From contig JACQRB010000056.1 of the NCBI GenBank assembly GCA_016206685.1, forward strand, positions 1 through 48,329: a stretch of DNA of 48,329 bases, written 5' to 3'. Both the position numbers and the translations under genes were made by a program. Below the pieces are notes generated by a model. That model saw nothing but the letters and a program-made list of their open reading frames with translations. It was not told the DNA's origin and searched no databases. The DNA comes from Candidatus Omnitrophota bacterium (GTDB taxonomy: Bacteria > Omnitrophota > Gorgyraeia > Aquiviventales > Aquiviventaceae). Of the stretch, positions 23,101-34,950 are shown piece by piece (position 1 is the first letter of the stretch; each line of letters starts with the position of its first letter).

Positions 23101-23652
23101 TACGACCGGGCTCAAGAAGCCTTAGCCGACGGCCGGACTCAGCTGGCCCGGCTCAACGCGGAGTTGACGGAGCGGGACCGCGTCATTGCGCAGCTTCGCA
23201 GCGATCTGGCCCAGCGGGAACGCGATGCCAAAGCCAGCCAACAAGCCCTGGGCAAGGCCCAGGAGCTGCTTCAGCTCTCGCCGTCGCTGCCGACGTCCGC
23301 CTCCGCATGGCCGAGGATGGGAGCGGGGCCTGGAGCCGGGACGGCGACGCCCGGCGCGGGATCCGCACAAGCGGTGGATGCGGCTGCTGAGGGAACCCAG
23401 GTGAGAGTCTATCGAGCGAACGAGGAGCACGGGTTCGTGGTCATCTCGGTCGAGGGGATGGCCAATCCTCAACCCGGCGATACCGTGCTGTTGTACGTCG
23501 GCAACCGGCCGGCCGCGGAAGTGCAGTTGGGGGACATTGACGACGACCGCATGGCGGTGGCGTATATCAAACGTAAGCTGGATCCCCACGCGACGATTCG
23601 CAAGGGCGACTTGGTCCTGGCGCGGCATTTTACCAAGCCCCAGGAAGAGTAA
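20113..23652 (+). CDS. Giant exported coiled-coil protein
   Basis: A 1,179-aa protein starting at ATG 20113 (the track start 19963 lies in the preceding gene). A signal sequence (WVRGWVGLMLVLGLSGRLFADSQ) is followed by one TPR (SAYKQGQALYEQGKYQEATAAFQ), about 950 residues of near-continuous coiled coil, a Ser/Gly/Pro-rich hinge near 1060-1090, and an 80-residue C-terminal beta domain (VRVYRANEEHGFVVISVEG, PQPGDTVLLYVGNRP, IRKGDLVLARHF) resembling SH3/FlgT-type folds. Internal long repeats start near residues 137, 611 and 825 (KE[ED]E.RR pattern). If extended, the coiled coil would exceed 100 nm. It is likely a periplasmic or surface scaffold for the secretin module. Confidence 0.85.
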   Translation: MNSGTSSASCGFRNGVWVRGWVGLMLVLGLSGRLFADSQDAQGTFESAYKQGQALYEQGKYQEATAAFQRALQLMDRDSSHGAAGGAAPPPTAEESSDYQQALKEAVAVPVPSDAVGHSQLTFLATQIEQFKTALEVKEDELRRFAQTLAERDQQVQQAGRERDRQAARVSELTGKVQAIQSDNQNLLKERESLKQTSHELEERVSGLQEDLAGLKGQWSTELEQTKRTLAQREAELALARQADVKLQAQTDQLRTRDLQLAQLQEQLRTLQDTYAATTREADALRTNLSPITGEFERMKQAYASDREALKQLTNDHDQLQAERNQLKDSLRVAQQANAQLTDDLVGARSTASQLEGQLAKLKNELAGRQQDMMRTQDTMTKSEGRFTQATQELKTLRESNASLQAQLRQTTDEVLESRTKLKVQEEQTQQARQALTQAQERLSKVSVEREQSQQQLSALQQEQAQTRNQLAGLAQETAAAKERERKATDQLQYVRDLNAQLAKTGEQQAAKSMESAARLQAADRDHQALAKELDQAKRANQQLEKHLKTAQDEATQTREGFRKELDQARQLLGSREEELASAKEQAAQAQTAVTTLDRQRAVLEGRLTSKEEEARRLTQTLAQHDQQLQQVSQERDQRDVKLAELGAQLQAGRKDQQTTLAQAEGAKRANRELEERLRLAQNEFTQAQSRWSRELEQVNRTLAKREADLATATKQLEQAQADTSTLKQQQAVLEHRLQERSTETQELERKMAALTQQLQQTQSDLTANQQQVAALQERVNERTQQLTGQGEELAQSQAQLRDLERAYATSKTEGEQMRTTLASKEEELRRLSLTMTQDQQALRQATQEATEAQFQRKHLEEQVRIAKETQGGSEEELKSTRQQAARLQDQLVAAQSDRDRFRSGIDQRETQLGQLQAELSGVRRELAGAQAESKQVELGAQEREQQLVVDREGYKWQVDRLQRELERSQAAYRQLTQEREQQLNAIAQRTVGKEDYDRAQEALADGRTQLARLNAELTERDRVIAQLRSDLAQRERDAKASQQALGKAQELLQLSPSLPTSASAWPRMGAGPGAGTATPGAGSAQAVDAAAEGTQVRVYRANEEHGFVVISVEGMANPQPGDTVLLYVGNRPAAEVQLGDIDDDRMAVAYIKRKLDPHATIRKGDLVLARHFTKPQEE

Positions 23653-23660
23653 CTGAAAAA

Positions 23661-25976
23661 CTAGCGGGTCTTCAACAACGCGGTGAAGTCAACGTCGCGT
23701 TGGTCGTGGTCAATGAGCTCCACCTGCCGGCTCAAGGGACTGAAATGGAGGATCTGGCTGGTCGGCAGGTTGCCGGAGCGGATGCTGGGCCGGAGGATGT
23801 ACGTGCCTGGCGGGAGGTCACTGGCCCGATAGAGGCCTTTGGCGTCCGTCGTCACGTAGCGCGATCGTTCACCCGCTCGTGCGAGCTCGATCGTCGCCCC
23901 TGCAAGCCGCCCCCCGGTGTCCGTGAGGATCTGGCCCGCGATGGTCAGGCTCGTTTCGCGCACGCGCACCCGAATCGTCTCGGCATCCTCCAGCGACCCG
24001 TCAGTGGCGACCACGGTGACGGCGTACGAGCCGGCCTGATCTGCTCGCGGGGTCCAGCTCAACACCCCGGTTCCGGCGCCGCGGGCTGTGAACGTCGCGC
24101 CATCCGGCAGGGGTGAGGCGGCGATCCCCACCGTTTCGTGATCGGGATCGCGGGCGCGCACCTCGAACGTCAGGAGCTTGCGCTCGTCCACCGAGCGGTC
24201 CCCGATCCGATCGAGGAGGGGCCTGCGGTTGGTATTGACGACCTTGATCGTCGTGCGCTGCCCGGCGCACTGTTGCTCCGGGTCACAGACTTCGAAGCGC
24301 ACATCCTGATGGAGCGTGGCGGGGGAATCCTGGGAGGTCAGGTCAAAGTCCGGGGTGCCGCCGGCTGAACAGGCGGCGGCATCGAAGCGCATCCAGGGCG
24401 GGAGCAGGAAGGCTTGACACGTCAGCGGATCCCCATCCGGATCCGTGACGATGGGGGTGATCGTCAGGGTCTTGCCCTCAGGGACGACGTGGGTGCCGAG
24501 TGGATTCATGACCGGAGGCCGGTTGACATTGATGACGCTGATCGCGATTTCCTCCCGGTCGCACAGGGGCTGGGTGTCGCAGACGTCGAAGCGGACGCCT
24601 TCATAGACCGTGGTAGACCGTTTCTGAGAGGCTTCGGTAAAATCCGGCGTGCCGTAGACTTGTCTCGTGGTCGGATCAAAGTGAGCCCAGGGGGGCAGGT
24701 TCGTCGCCTGGAAGGCGAGGGGATCTTTGGGGCCGTCCCGGTCTACCGCGCTGACCGTGAAGGCGAGGGTCACGCCCTCCGGGACGGTTTTGGACCCGAT
24801 CGGAATCAGCTCCGGGGCATGGTTGGCATTGAGGACTTTGACCTCGACCCGCTCGGCCGTGGTGGTGTTGTGGGCGCGATCGATCGCCAGGGCTTCAATG
24901 GCATGAGTCCCATTCGACACCGTCGTGGTGTCCCAACTGACCACATAGGGGTCGCTGACGGCCACGCCAACCGCCAGCCCATCCACCAGGAACTTCACCG
25001 TTTCGATCCCGATGGCATCGCCGGCCTCGGCCTGGAGTGTGACGGTGCCGGCCACGGGCGTTCCGGGCAGGGGAGCGATGAGATGCGCTCGCGGCGGGGT
25101 GTTATCCACGGTGACGGTCACGGGCGGCGTCGTGCCAAGATTGAGATCCGGATCGGAGGCGCTGGCGATGAGCGCGTGCGGGCCATCGGCGTCCCGGCGC
25201 GTGTCCCAACTGACTTCATACGGAGCCGTCTCATCAGTGCCGATGAGGGTCCCGTCTTTGGTGACCCTCACCTGGGTCACGCCTTCATGATCCGTTGCGC
25301 TGACGCGGATGGTGACCGTGCCCCTGAGCGTTTCTCCCTGCCTGGGCGCGTCGAGGACGACGCGGGGGGGTTGGGTATCGAAGCCGGAGCGGGACGCGCC
25401 TGTCAGGTTCTCACCCCGGAAGACCACCATCTCGCCAAGCTGGATCCCGGTAATCTTGACGGTGGAACCGGGCGCAAAACCCGGCGTCTGTCCCGCCGGC
25501 GCGAGGCGCCAGATGCGCCCCCGGCGATCGCGCAGCTGATAGGGAAAACGCTTGGGGGCGTCCGGCGCACTCGCGCGCAGAGGCTCAATGACGCCCTCCA
25601 GGCTGACCGAACGCTCCAGGACTGGTTGGACGTCGGGGGGCATCGTGTCGTAGGCGCCTTCCGGGAGGGCGGCTCGCAGCACGATGGCCGGGTCCATCGC
25701 GATGGTCGCCTTGAGGATGGCCTGGCGTCGGCTCACGAGCTGTCGCAGGCTCTTGGCGAGCGTCGCTCGCTCGGCGCCGCTGGCGTTGGCATACCGGTCG
25801 CGGGCGATCAGGACTTCCTTGGTGAGCTGGTCGAGCGAGATTGACTGGCCGGATCCGATGACGACTTTGACGTCTTTCGCCAGGCTCGCCGTTGAGGGAA
25901 GGCTGCACGCGGTTGCCAGGCACGCGGCCACAGCCCATCGCCGCGGGATGGCCGGACTTCCTCTGTGTGTTCGCAT
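23661..25976 (-). CDS. Exported multidomain surface protein (Ig-like, cadherin-like, carboxypeptidase-regulatory-like)
   Basis: A 771-aa protein with a signal sequence (RRWAVAACLATACSLPSTASLAK). An N-terminal region includes a small OB-like domain (about 130-190: VSLEGVIEPL, GSTVKITGIQLGEMVVF). Two Ig-like domains follow (PPRVVLDAPRQGETLRGTVTIRVSA and PPRAHLIAPLPGTPVAGTVTLQAEA), then three cadherin/He_PIG-type domains (NHAPELIPIG..., NRPPVMNPLG..., NRRPLLDRIG...) and a C-terminal carboxypeptidase-regulatory-like fold (AGQILTDTGGRLAGATIELA, DLPPGTYILRPS). Four Cys occur in two VCD..xxC loops. Probably a cell-surface or matrix protein; no anchor, PEP-CTERM or LPXTG motif is seen. Its stop is 8 nt from that of the coiled-coil gene. 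Confidence 0.85.
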   Translation of the reverse strand: MRTHRGSPAIPRRWAVAACLATACSLPSTASLAKDVKVVIGSGQSISLDQLTKEVLIARDRYANASGAERATLAKSLRQLVSRRQAILKATIAMDPAIVLRAALPEGAYDTMPPDVQPVLERSVSLEGVIEPLRASAPDAPKRFPYQLRDRRGRIWRLAPAGQTPGFAPGSTVKITGIQLGEMVVFRGENLTGASRSGFDTQPPRVVLDAPRQGETLRGTVTIRVSATDHEGVTQVRVTKDGTLIGTDETAPYEVSWDTRRDADGPHALIASASDPDLNLGTTPPVTVTVDNTPPRAHLIAPLPGTPVAGTVTLQAEAGDAIGIETVKFLVDGLAVGVAVSDPYVVSWDTTTVSNGTHAIEALAIDRAHNTTTAERVEVKVLNANHAPELIPIGSKTVPEGVTLAFTVSAVDRDGPKDPLAFQATNLPPWAHFDPTTRQVYGTPDFTEASQKRSTTVYEGVRFDVCDTQPLCDREEIAISVINVNRPPVMNPLGTHVVPEGKTLTITPIVTDPDGDPLTCQAFLLPPWMRFDAAACSAGGTPDFDLTSQDSPATLHQDVRFEVCDPEQQCAGQRTTIKVVNTNRRPLLDRIGDRSVDERKLLTFEVRARDPDHETVGIAASPLPDGATFTARGAGTGVLSWTPRADQAGSYAVTVVATDGSLEDAETIRVRVRETSLTIAGQILTDTGGRLAGATIELARAGERSRYVTTDAKGLYRASDLPPGTYILRPSIRSGNLPTSQILHFSPLSRQVELIDHDQRDVDFTALLKTR

Positions 25977-26034
25977 CGGGAGAAACTTGTATGCGGTGTG
26001 GCCAAGAGTATATCATAGCCGATGAGCGGGAGGC

Positions 26035-26412
26035 ATGCAGCGACCAAGAACGTTGTGGATGAGCGTGGGGTACGCGGTTCGGGGTCTGTCGTATGCGGTG
26101 ACGACCCAGCGCAACGTCCGTCTTCATCTGGGCGCCGGGCTGTCGGCCCTGGCCCTGGCGAGCTGGCTGGAGGTGAGCGTGGCCGAGTGGCTGGTCGTGT
26201 GTCTGACGGCGACGCTCGTCCTGGTGGCCGAGCTCCTCAACACCGCGGTGGAGGCCTTCGTGGACATGGTCTCTCCAGAGCATCGCGAGGAGGCGAGGAT
26301 CATCAAGGACGTGGCGGCCGGCGCGGTGCTCGCCTGTTGCGCGAGTGCGGTGGTGGTGGCGGGCGCGCTCCTGCTCCCGCGACTTCTGCATCGGCTCTTG
26401 CTGTCTTCGTGA
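26035..26412 (+). CDS. dgkA: Diacylglycerol/undecaprenol kinase family protein
   Basis: A 125-aa, three-helix inner-membrane kinase of the DgkA family. The hallmark ELLNTAVEAFVDMVSPEHR is followed by EEARIIKDVAAGAVL; the Glu and Asn of ELLNTA and the Lys-Asp of KD.AA are the catalytic/Mg-binding positions. The N-terminus has the amphipathic RNVRLHLGAG. Beside a polysaccharide locus, phosphorylation of undecaprenol for lipid-carrier recycling is at least as likely as of diacylglycerol. GGGAGG precedes ATG 26035. The stop overlaps the start of the exporter gene. Confidence 0.92.
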   Translation: MQRPRTLWMSVGYAVRGLSYAVTTQRNVRLHLGAGLSALALASWLEVSVAEWLVVCLTATLVLVAELLNTAVEAFVDMVSPEHREEARIIKDVAAGAVLACCASAVVVAGALLLPRLLHRLLLSS

Positions 26413-27644
26413 TGCCAAAAACATTACGGCGTGCGGCGTTCGCCCACGGCTTCCTCGCCATCTGCGTCGTCGGGATGTCTGCGGGGCGCGCCGCTGAGCC
26501 TCCGCCAGCCTCCGCCGTAGACCCTCAGCGATACCGCCAGCTCGGCGAACAGCTGGCTGGGGAAGGTCGCTATCAAGAAGCCGCCGAAGTCTTCAGGCAG
26601 GCGGCGATCCTCTCTCAACAAGAGAGGGTTGAGAGCGAAGACGCCACACGCCTGAGCCAATGGCACGCCAAACAGGCCCAGGCGGCCCTGGCCGCCCGTC
26701 AGCCGCTCCAAGCCCTGGCCCACGCCGAACGCGCCACCGAGTTCGATCCCCGCAACCGCCTCGCCACGTCGCTCCTCGCCAAGGCCAGGCGCCTGGCTGA
26801 AGAGAACCGGCAACGCCTCGCCAAGAAAACCCAGCTCATGGCGCAGGCCGCGGCGAGCGAGCGCGACGGGGATCTCCGGCGCGCCTTGACGCGCTTGAAG
26901 AGCGCCCAGACGGCGGATCCTGACGACGCCCAGGTCCGGCAGGCGATCGCGAAGCTCCACACGCGCCTGACGAGTCGCAAGCCCCGCATTCAGCGCGCGG
27001 CGGAGTTCACGCTCCTTCCGCGCAGGCCCTTGGTGGAGGAGTATAGCGTGAGCCCCGGCGATGTCTTGGAAGTGTTTGTCTGGCAGCAACCCGATCTCAC
27101 CCGCGATGTCATCGTCAGGCCCGATGGGCGGCTGTCGTTCCCGCTCGTCGGCGATGTGGATGCCGCGGGGCTGAATCTGACCCAGCTCGATCAGATCATC
27201 ACCCAACGCCTGAAAGCCTACGTGCGGTTTCCGGATGTCTCCCTGGCGATCAAGCGCTTCGGGGGAACCAAGACGATCGTCCTCGGGGAAGTGGCGAGCC
27301 CCGGGGTCTATGTGCCGGCCGGTGAGGGACGGGTGCTCGAGGTGGTCGCGATGGCGGGGGGGTTTACGAAGGACGCCAAAAAAGAGAACGTCATGCTGAT
27401 CCGCGGAGGCCTGGCGGAACCGCAGGTGGCGAAGCTGAATCTGGCGAAGGCGCTGGATCGCGGCGCGCTCGAAGAGAACGTGGCCTTGCAGCCCGATGAC
27501 ATCCTCTTCGTCCCCAAAGGGGGGATCGTCAGCACGCTGGACTTCATGGAAGAGTTCTACCCGACGCTGTCGGAGCTCTTGGTGGGCCAGAGCATCGCGA
27601 CGAACTTCGGGACGCGAGAAACCAGCGGCGGGATTACGCGCTAA
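26412..27644 (+). CDS. Wza-type polysaccharide export protein with N-terminal TPRs
   Basis: A 410-aa outer-membrane/periplasmic polysaccharide exporter. A signal sequence (AAFAHGFLAICVVGMSAGRAA) is followed by about 170 residues of TPR-like helices (YRQLGEQLAGEGRYQEAAEVFRQAA, QPLQALAHAERATEFDP). The Poly_export domain (YSVSPGDVLEVFVWQQPDL, residues about 210-285) and one SLBB domain (FGGTKTIVLGEVASPGVY) come next. The usual Wza lipobox is absent; cleavage would be by signal peptidase I. The TPR extension is unusual for Wza and suggests a protein partner. It starts within the dgkA stop codon (a GTG at 26409 is also possible). Confidence 0.9.
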   Translation: MPKTLRRAAFAHGFLAICVVGMSAGRAAEPPPASAVDPQRYRQLGEQLAGEGRYQEAAEVFRQAAILSQQERVESEDATRLSQWHAKQAQAALAARQPLQALAHAERATEFDPRNRLATSLLAKARRLAEENRQRLAKKTQLMAQAAASERDGDLRRALTRLKSAQTADPDDAQVRQAIAKLHTRLTSRKPRIQRAAEFTLLPRRPLVEEYSVSPGDVLEVFVWQQPDLTRDVIVRPDGRLSFPLVGDVDAAGLNLTQLDQIITQRLKAYVRFPDVSLAIKRFGGTKTIVLGEVASPGVYVPAGEGRVLEVVAMAGGFTKDAKKENVMLIRGGLAEPQVAKLNLAKALDRGALEENVALQPDDILFVPKGGIVSTLDFMEEFYPTLSELLVGQSIATNFGTRETSGGITR

Positions 27645-28030
27645 CGATGCGGAGCCCGGTTCCCATACGAGACCCCTTCCCGTTCGTACGGCTTGCCCAG
27701 GGGAATCGTGGGGACGGCGGTGGAGCGGGGGTCATCGAGCTGCTGCAGCGCGGCCTCGTCCTCTTCGTCCTGGTAGAGCGGGCTTCGCAAGGATTTGTAG
27801 GCCTCTCCGAATCCATAGGAGAATCCGGGGGTCTCGTCGGGGTTGAGCGCCTCCTCGGGCGCGGCGGATGCCGGGTCGGGTGAGTAAATGCCTCCATACG
27901 TCACACCACTCCCAGACTCCAGGCGACTGCGCGGATCGACATCAATGATCGCGTCAATCAGATCGTCTGCCATGCCCATGGGCATGAAGAGCACGCACAT
28001 CAGGATTCCTGCCAGCAGCATTCTCATCAT
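27641..28030 (-). CDS. Small exported protein encoded against the exporter operon
   Basis: The only reasonable gene in the 458-nt gap between the Wza- and Wzc-type genes. It is on the minus strand, 129 aa from ATG 28030 (AGAGAGG upstream). MMRMLLAGILMCVLFMPMGMA is a convincing signal sequence, and the mature part is acidic and Pro-rich (DDLIDAIIDVDPRSRLESGS, TPGFSYGFGEAYKSLRSP, YQDEEDEAALQQLDD). No family is recognised. The track start at 28111 lies upstream in the Wzc gene. It overlaps the exporter stop by 4 nt tail to tail. Some doubt remains that it is a real gene. Confidence 0.6.
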   Translation of the reverse strand: MMRMLLAGILMCVLFMPMGMADDLIDAIIDVDPRSRLESGSGVTYGGIYSPDPASAAPEEALNPDETPGFSYGFGEAYKSLRSPLYQDEEDEAALQQLDDPRSTAVPTIPLGKPYEREGVSYGNRAPHR

Positions 28031-28102
28031 CGGCCTCTCTAAAGAAGCATACCATGCGGGGTCGCGAGCGTCAACGCGCCTCGCGTCGCATGAGGCAGTG
28101 AG

Positions 28103-30064
28103 ATGGCCCAATACGAACTGAGTCTCACTGACTATTGGCGCATCTTGCGCAAGCGCTACCAGATTGTCGCGGGATCGGTCTTCCTCCTCCTCCTCATGAC
28201 GGTCATCTACCTCCAGCGGCAGGAGCCGGTCTATCAGACGTCGGCCAAGATCAAGCTGGAAAAATCCCAGATGGTCAGCGGAAATTTCTTTCAGGGCTTT
28301 CAGTCCTACTATGAAAATCCGATGGCGACGGAATCCCGCGTGGTGGAAAGTCGCTTGGTGACCGAGGGCATGGTGCGCCGGCTCTACCCGGACGTGGCGT
28401 CACAGGACCCCCTCAAATTTCAGCACCTGGTGGATCAGCTGCACGGCGGCGCGAAGGCGCAACCGATCGAAGAAACGAACATCATCGAGATCGTGGTGAC
28501 AGGGTCTGATCCCAAACGTGCGGCCGACATCGCGAACTTCACGGCGGAAGCCTACATTGAGACCAACCTGCAAGAGCGCAACAAGCAAGCCCGGAAAGTG
28601 CGCGAGTTTGTCGAAGTCCAACTCACCCAAACCGAGATCAAGCTCAGAACGGCCGAAGAAGCCGTCAGGCGGATGCGCGAGCAGGGCACGGCCACCGGGG
28701 TGGGAGCCGTGCTCCAGAGTCGCCTCACCGACCTCCAGGCCCAACTGACGAATCTGACCCCCCGGCTGACCGAGGCCCATCCGGACATCATCCGTCTGAA
28801 GGCGCAGATCGCGCAGATCGGGTCGCAGCTCCGCGCCCTTCCCGGGGCGGAGCTGGAGTTTGCGCGGTTGACCCGCGAACTCGAAATTAATCAAAAGATG
28901 TACGGCACGCTTCGGGAGCGGCTGGAAGAAGCGCGGATCGCCGAAGCGGAGAAGGTTCCCGATGCCTCGATCATCGAGCGGGCCATGCCGCCTCAAGCCC
29001 CCATCAGCCCACGCAAGCCACTCAGCCTGGCGATCGGGCTGTTGCTGGGTCTGCTCCTGGGATGCGTGCTGGCGTTTGTGACGGAGACGATGGACACCTC
29101 CATTGGGACCATCGAGGACGTGGAAACGCTCCTGAATCTGCCCGTGCTGGCGGTCATTCCGCACGTCCCCAAAGAGGAGAAGCGCGAGAGGCGGACCATC
29201 ATCCAGCTCAAACGCCAGTTGCGGTTGTTGCGCGCCAAGCCCAGGCTCCTCTTCAAGCCGCGCAAGGGGGTCGGACGCGATGATCGTCTGGCGCTCCATG
29301 TCCACTACGCGCCGAATTCCATCACCTCCGAGGCCTATCGGATTTTGCGGACCAACCTGAAGCTCTCGGCTGAGCGCAAGGTGATCCTGGTGACCAGTTC
29401 AGGACCGGGGGAAGGCAAAACCACCGTCCTGAGCAACCTGGGGATCGTGATCGCCCAGGGAGGCGCCAAGACCATGCTGCTCGCCAGCGACCTCCGACGG
29501 CCGGAACTCGATCGGGCGTTCGGGCTCTCGCGGGAAGAGCACGGGCTGTCCGATCTGCTCCAGGGCGCGGTTCCGCTGGAGCGGACGATCCGGGGCCTGT
29601 CGGATTTCATTCTTGGGAAATTCGGCTATGAGGAAGCCGTCAAGAACCCGTATCTGTCGAACTTGTTTATTCTCAGCACGGGCCGACTCCCCGAGAATCC
29701 CGTCGAGCTGATCGGGTCCAAGGGGATGCAGGACTTGTTGCACACCCTCCGGTCGCAATTCGACGTCATCCTGGTGGATGCCCCGCCGCTCCTGCCCGTC
29801 GCCGACAGCCTCTTGCTCGCCCCCTATGTGGATGGCGTCGTGCTCGTCTATGAGGTGGGCCGCATCTCCCGCGCGATGCTGCTGCGGGCCAAGACCCAAC
29901 TGGAAAGCGTCGGGGCGAAGGTGTTCGGGGTCGTGTTGAATCACGTGCGTCCGGAGGTCCAAACCCAGCCGCGCGACTATTACTACTATCGGCAGCGCTA
30001 TGCCTACGGCGAGAAACCGAAGGACGCTCACCCTGTTTCCTCGCCCACCCCTCCAACCAGTTGA
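28103..30064 (+). CDS. wzc: Wzc/GumC-type chain-length determinant and tyrosine autokinase
   Basis: A 653-aa inner-membrane protein combining a Wzz domain (residues 1-100, first helix near 22-38), a periplasmic coiled coil (170-300), a second helix (PLSLAIGLLLGLLLGCVLAF) and a cytoplasmic BY-kinase. The kinase has Walker A SSGPGEGKTT near residue 432, Walker A' LLASDLRRPELDR and Walker B VILVDAPP near 554. A tyrosine-rich tail DYYYYRQRYAYGE near 626-638 is the expected autophosphorylation cluster. It regulates polymer length and export with the Wza-type protein. In Walker A' the usual first Asp is replaced (ASD instead of IDxD). Confidence 0.95.
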   Translation: MAQYELSLTDYWRILRKRYQIVAGSVFLLLLMTVIYLQRQEPVYQTSAKIKLEKSQMVSGNFFQGFQSYYENPMATESRVVESRLVTEGMVRRLYPDVASQDPLKFQHLVDQLHGGAKAQPIEETNIIEIVVTGSDPKRAADIANFTAEAYIETNLQERNKQARKVREFVEVQLTQTEIKLRTAEEAVRRMREQGTATGVGAVLQSRLTDLQAQLTNLTPRLTEAHPDIIRLKAQIAQIGSQLRALPGAELEFARLTRELEINQKMYGTLRERLEEARIAEAEKVPDASIIERAMPPQAPISPRKPLSLAIGLLLGLLLGCVLAFVTETMDTSIGTIEDVETLLNLPVLAVIPHVPKEEKRERRTIIQLKRQLRLLRAKPRLLFKPRKGVGRDDRLALHVHYAPNSITSEAYRILRTNLKLSAERKVILVTSSGPGEGKTTVLSNLGIVIAQGGAKTMLLASDLRRPELDRAFGLSREEHGLSDLLQGAVPLERTIRGLSDFILGKFGYEEAVKNPYLSNLFILSTGRLPENPVELIGSKGMQDLLHTLRSQFDVILVDAPPLLPVADSLLLAPYVDGVVLVYEVGRISRAMLLRAKTQLESVGAKVFGVVLNHVRPEVQTQPRDYYYYRQRYAYGEKPKDAHPVSSPTPPTS

Positions 30065-30088
30065 CGCCCCGCTGGCGGTGTCGGCCCG

Positions 30089-33687
<3,599 letters not shown>

Positions 33688-33691
<4 letters not shown>

Positions 33692-34950
33692 CCGAGTTGA
33701 CCGCAAACATCCGGCGCAGCTTCGTCAGCCAAGGGATCGGGATGCTCCTGCGACTGGCCGTGAGCGTCCTGATCGCCAGGGCGCTTGGACCACACGCTCG
33801 GGGTGAATTGGCTCTGGCCTTATGGGTTCCGGCCATGTTTAACGCGGTGTTCTACTTTAGCCTCGGGGAGGCGGCCCTGGCCTTGATGAATCGTGCAGGG
33901 TATGCCAAAGCGCTCGTGGTGGCGAACCTGAATAGCTTCGCTCTGGTGGTGATTGGCCTTGGGTTGGTGTTGTATAGTGGGCTTTCCTCAGGGATCCTCC
34001 GGGCGCTGAAAGGACAGCTCCCAGGTGAGCTGTATGCGCTGGCGTTCTGGTTGTTTCCAATGACGCTCCTCTGGGCGTGCTGGGCCGCGGCGCATTTGGG
34101 ATTTGGCCATGTGATGCGAGTGAACTGGGGCAGGGCGCTCAACCAGGCGGCGTTACTGCTCATGTTACTGGCTTGTTGGCCGTTGCTTCGCCAGAGTGGA
34201 TATCTTGCCCTGATCGCCTATCTGGTCGGGGCAGGGGTCGAGCTCGCCTGGCTGGGCTATTGGCTGAGTCGACACGTGCCATTGCGACTGCGTTGGACCT
34301 CCTCCGTCCAACGGCAGCACTTCCGACTTGGCGCTCAGAATACCCTTGTTGTCTGGGTTGGCGCCCTGGCACAACGATTCGACCTGCTCTTGGTGAATGC
34401 GGTGGGTGGGGCGACTGGAGTGGGCATCTACGCGGTCGCGGCTGGCTTGCGAGATTTCGCCCTGGCGATTCCCGAAGTCTTTATCCGTCCCGTCATGTCG
34501 GAAGCCTCCGTGACCCCGCACCCGTCACGGATTCCACCACTGGGACGGACGCTGCGACAAGCGGCCGTGCTGCTTGTCAGCGCTGCGCTCGTCCTGAGTC
34601 TCCTCTCGCCGTGGCTGGTCCGTCAGTTGTACTCAGAGACATTCGCCGCTTCCGTGGGAGTGGCGCGATGGCTCTTCGTGGGATTCGTGGCGTTCGGTTT
34701 GTCGAACATCGTGTCCGCGATCCTGGTGGGGTTGGGACGGCCCGTCTTCTTGATCCTTTCGCAACTTGGTAGTCTAACGGCATTGCTTGGCGCGGCATGG
34801 TGGTTGGGACCGCGTTGGCACGTCACAGGCGTCGCGATCGCAGTCAGTCTGTCGCAGTGGGTGGGATTCCTGCTCTTGCTGGCGCTCATCTGGTGCAACG
34901 ACCCGGGGCTCCTGCGGTCCCTCTGGCAGTCTGCGAGGCGTCGTGAATGA
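33688..34950 (+). CDS. Oligosaccharide flippase (Wzx/MATE-like)
   Basis: A 420-aa integral membrane protein with about 12 hydrophobic segments. The N-terminus SFVSQGIGMLLRLAVSVLIARALGPHARGELAL and the middle FRLGAQNTLVVWVGALAQRFDLLLVNAVGGATGVGIYAVA are typical of polysaccharide biosynthesis (Wzx) proteins that flip lipid-linked repeat units. Translation starts at TTG 33688 with AGGAGG upstream, overlapping the previous stop. It ends with ATGA coupling into the next glycosyltransferase. Confidence 0.9.

Noticed and set aside
22009-23115. Long minus-strand Leu-rich ORFs (also 20131-21288 and 21319-21993) opposite the coiled-coil gene
   Set aside because: Leu-rich readings arise from the complement of CAG/GAG-rich coiled-coil codons; no start signals or motifs.
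23645-23665. Bidirectional terminator between the convergent coiled-coil and surface-protein genes
   Set aside because: Only 8 nt separate the stops and no stem with a T-tract is visible.
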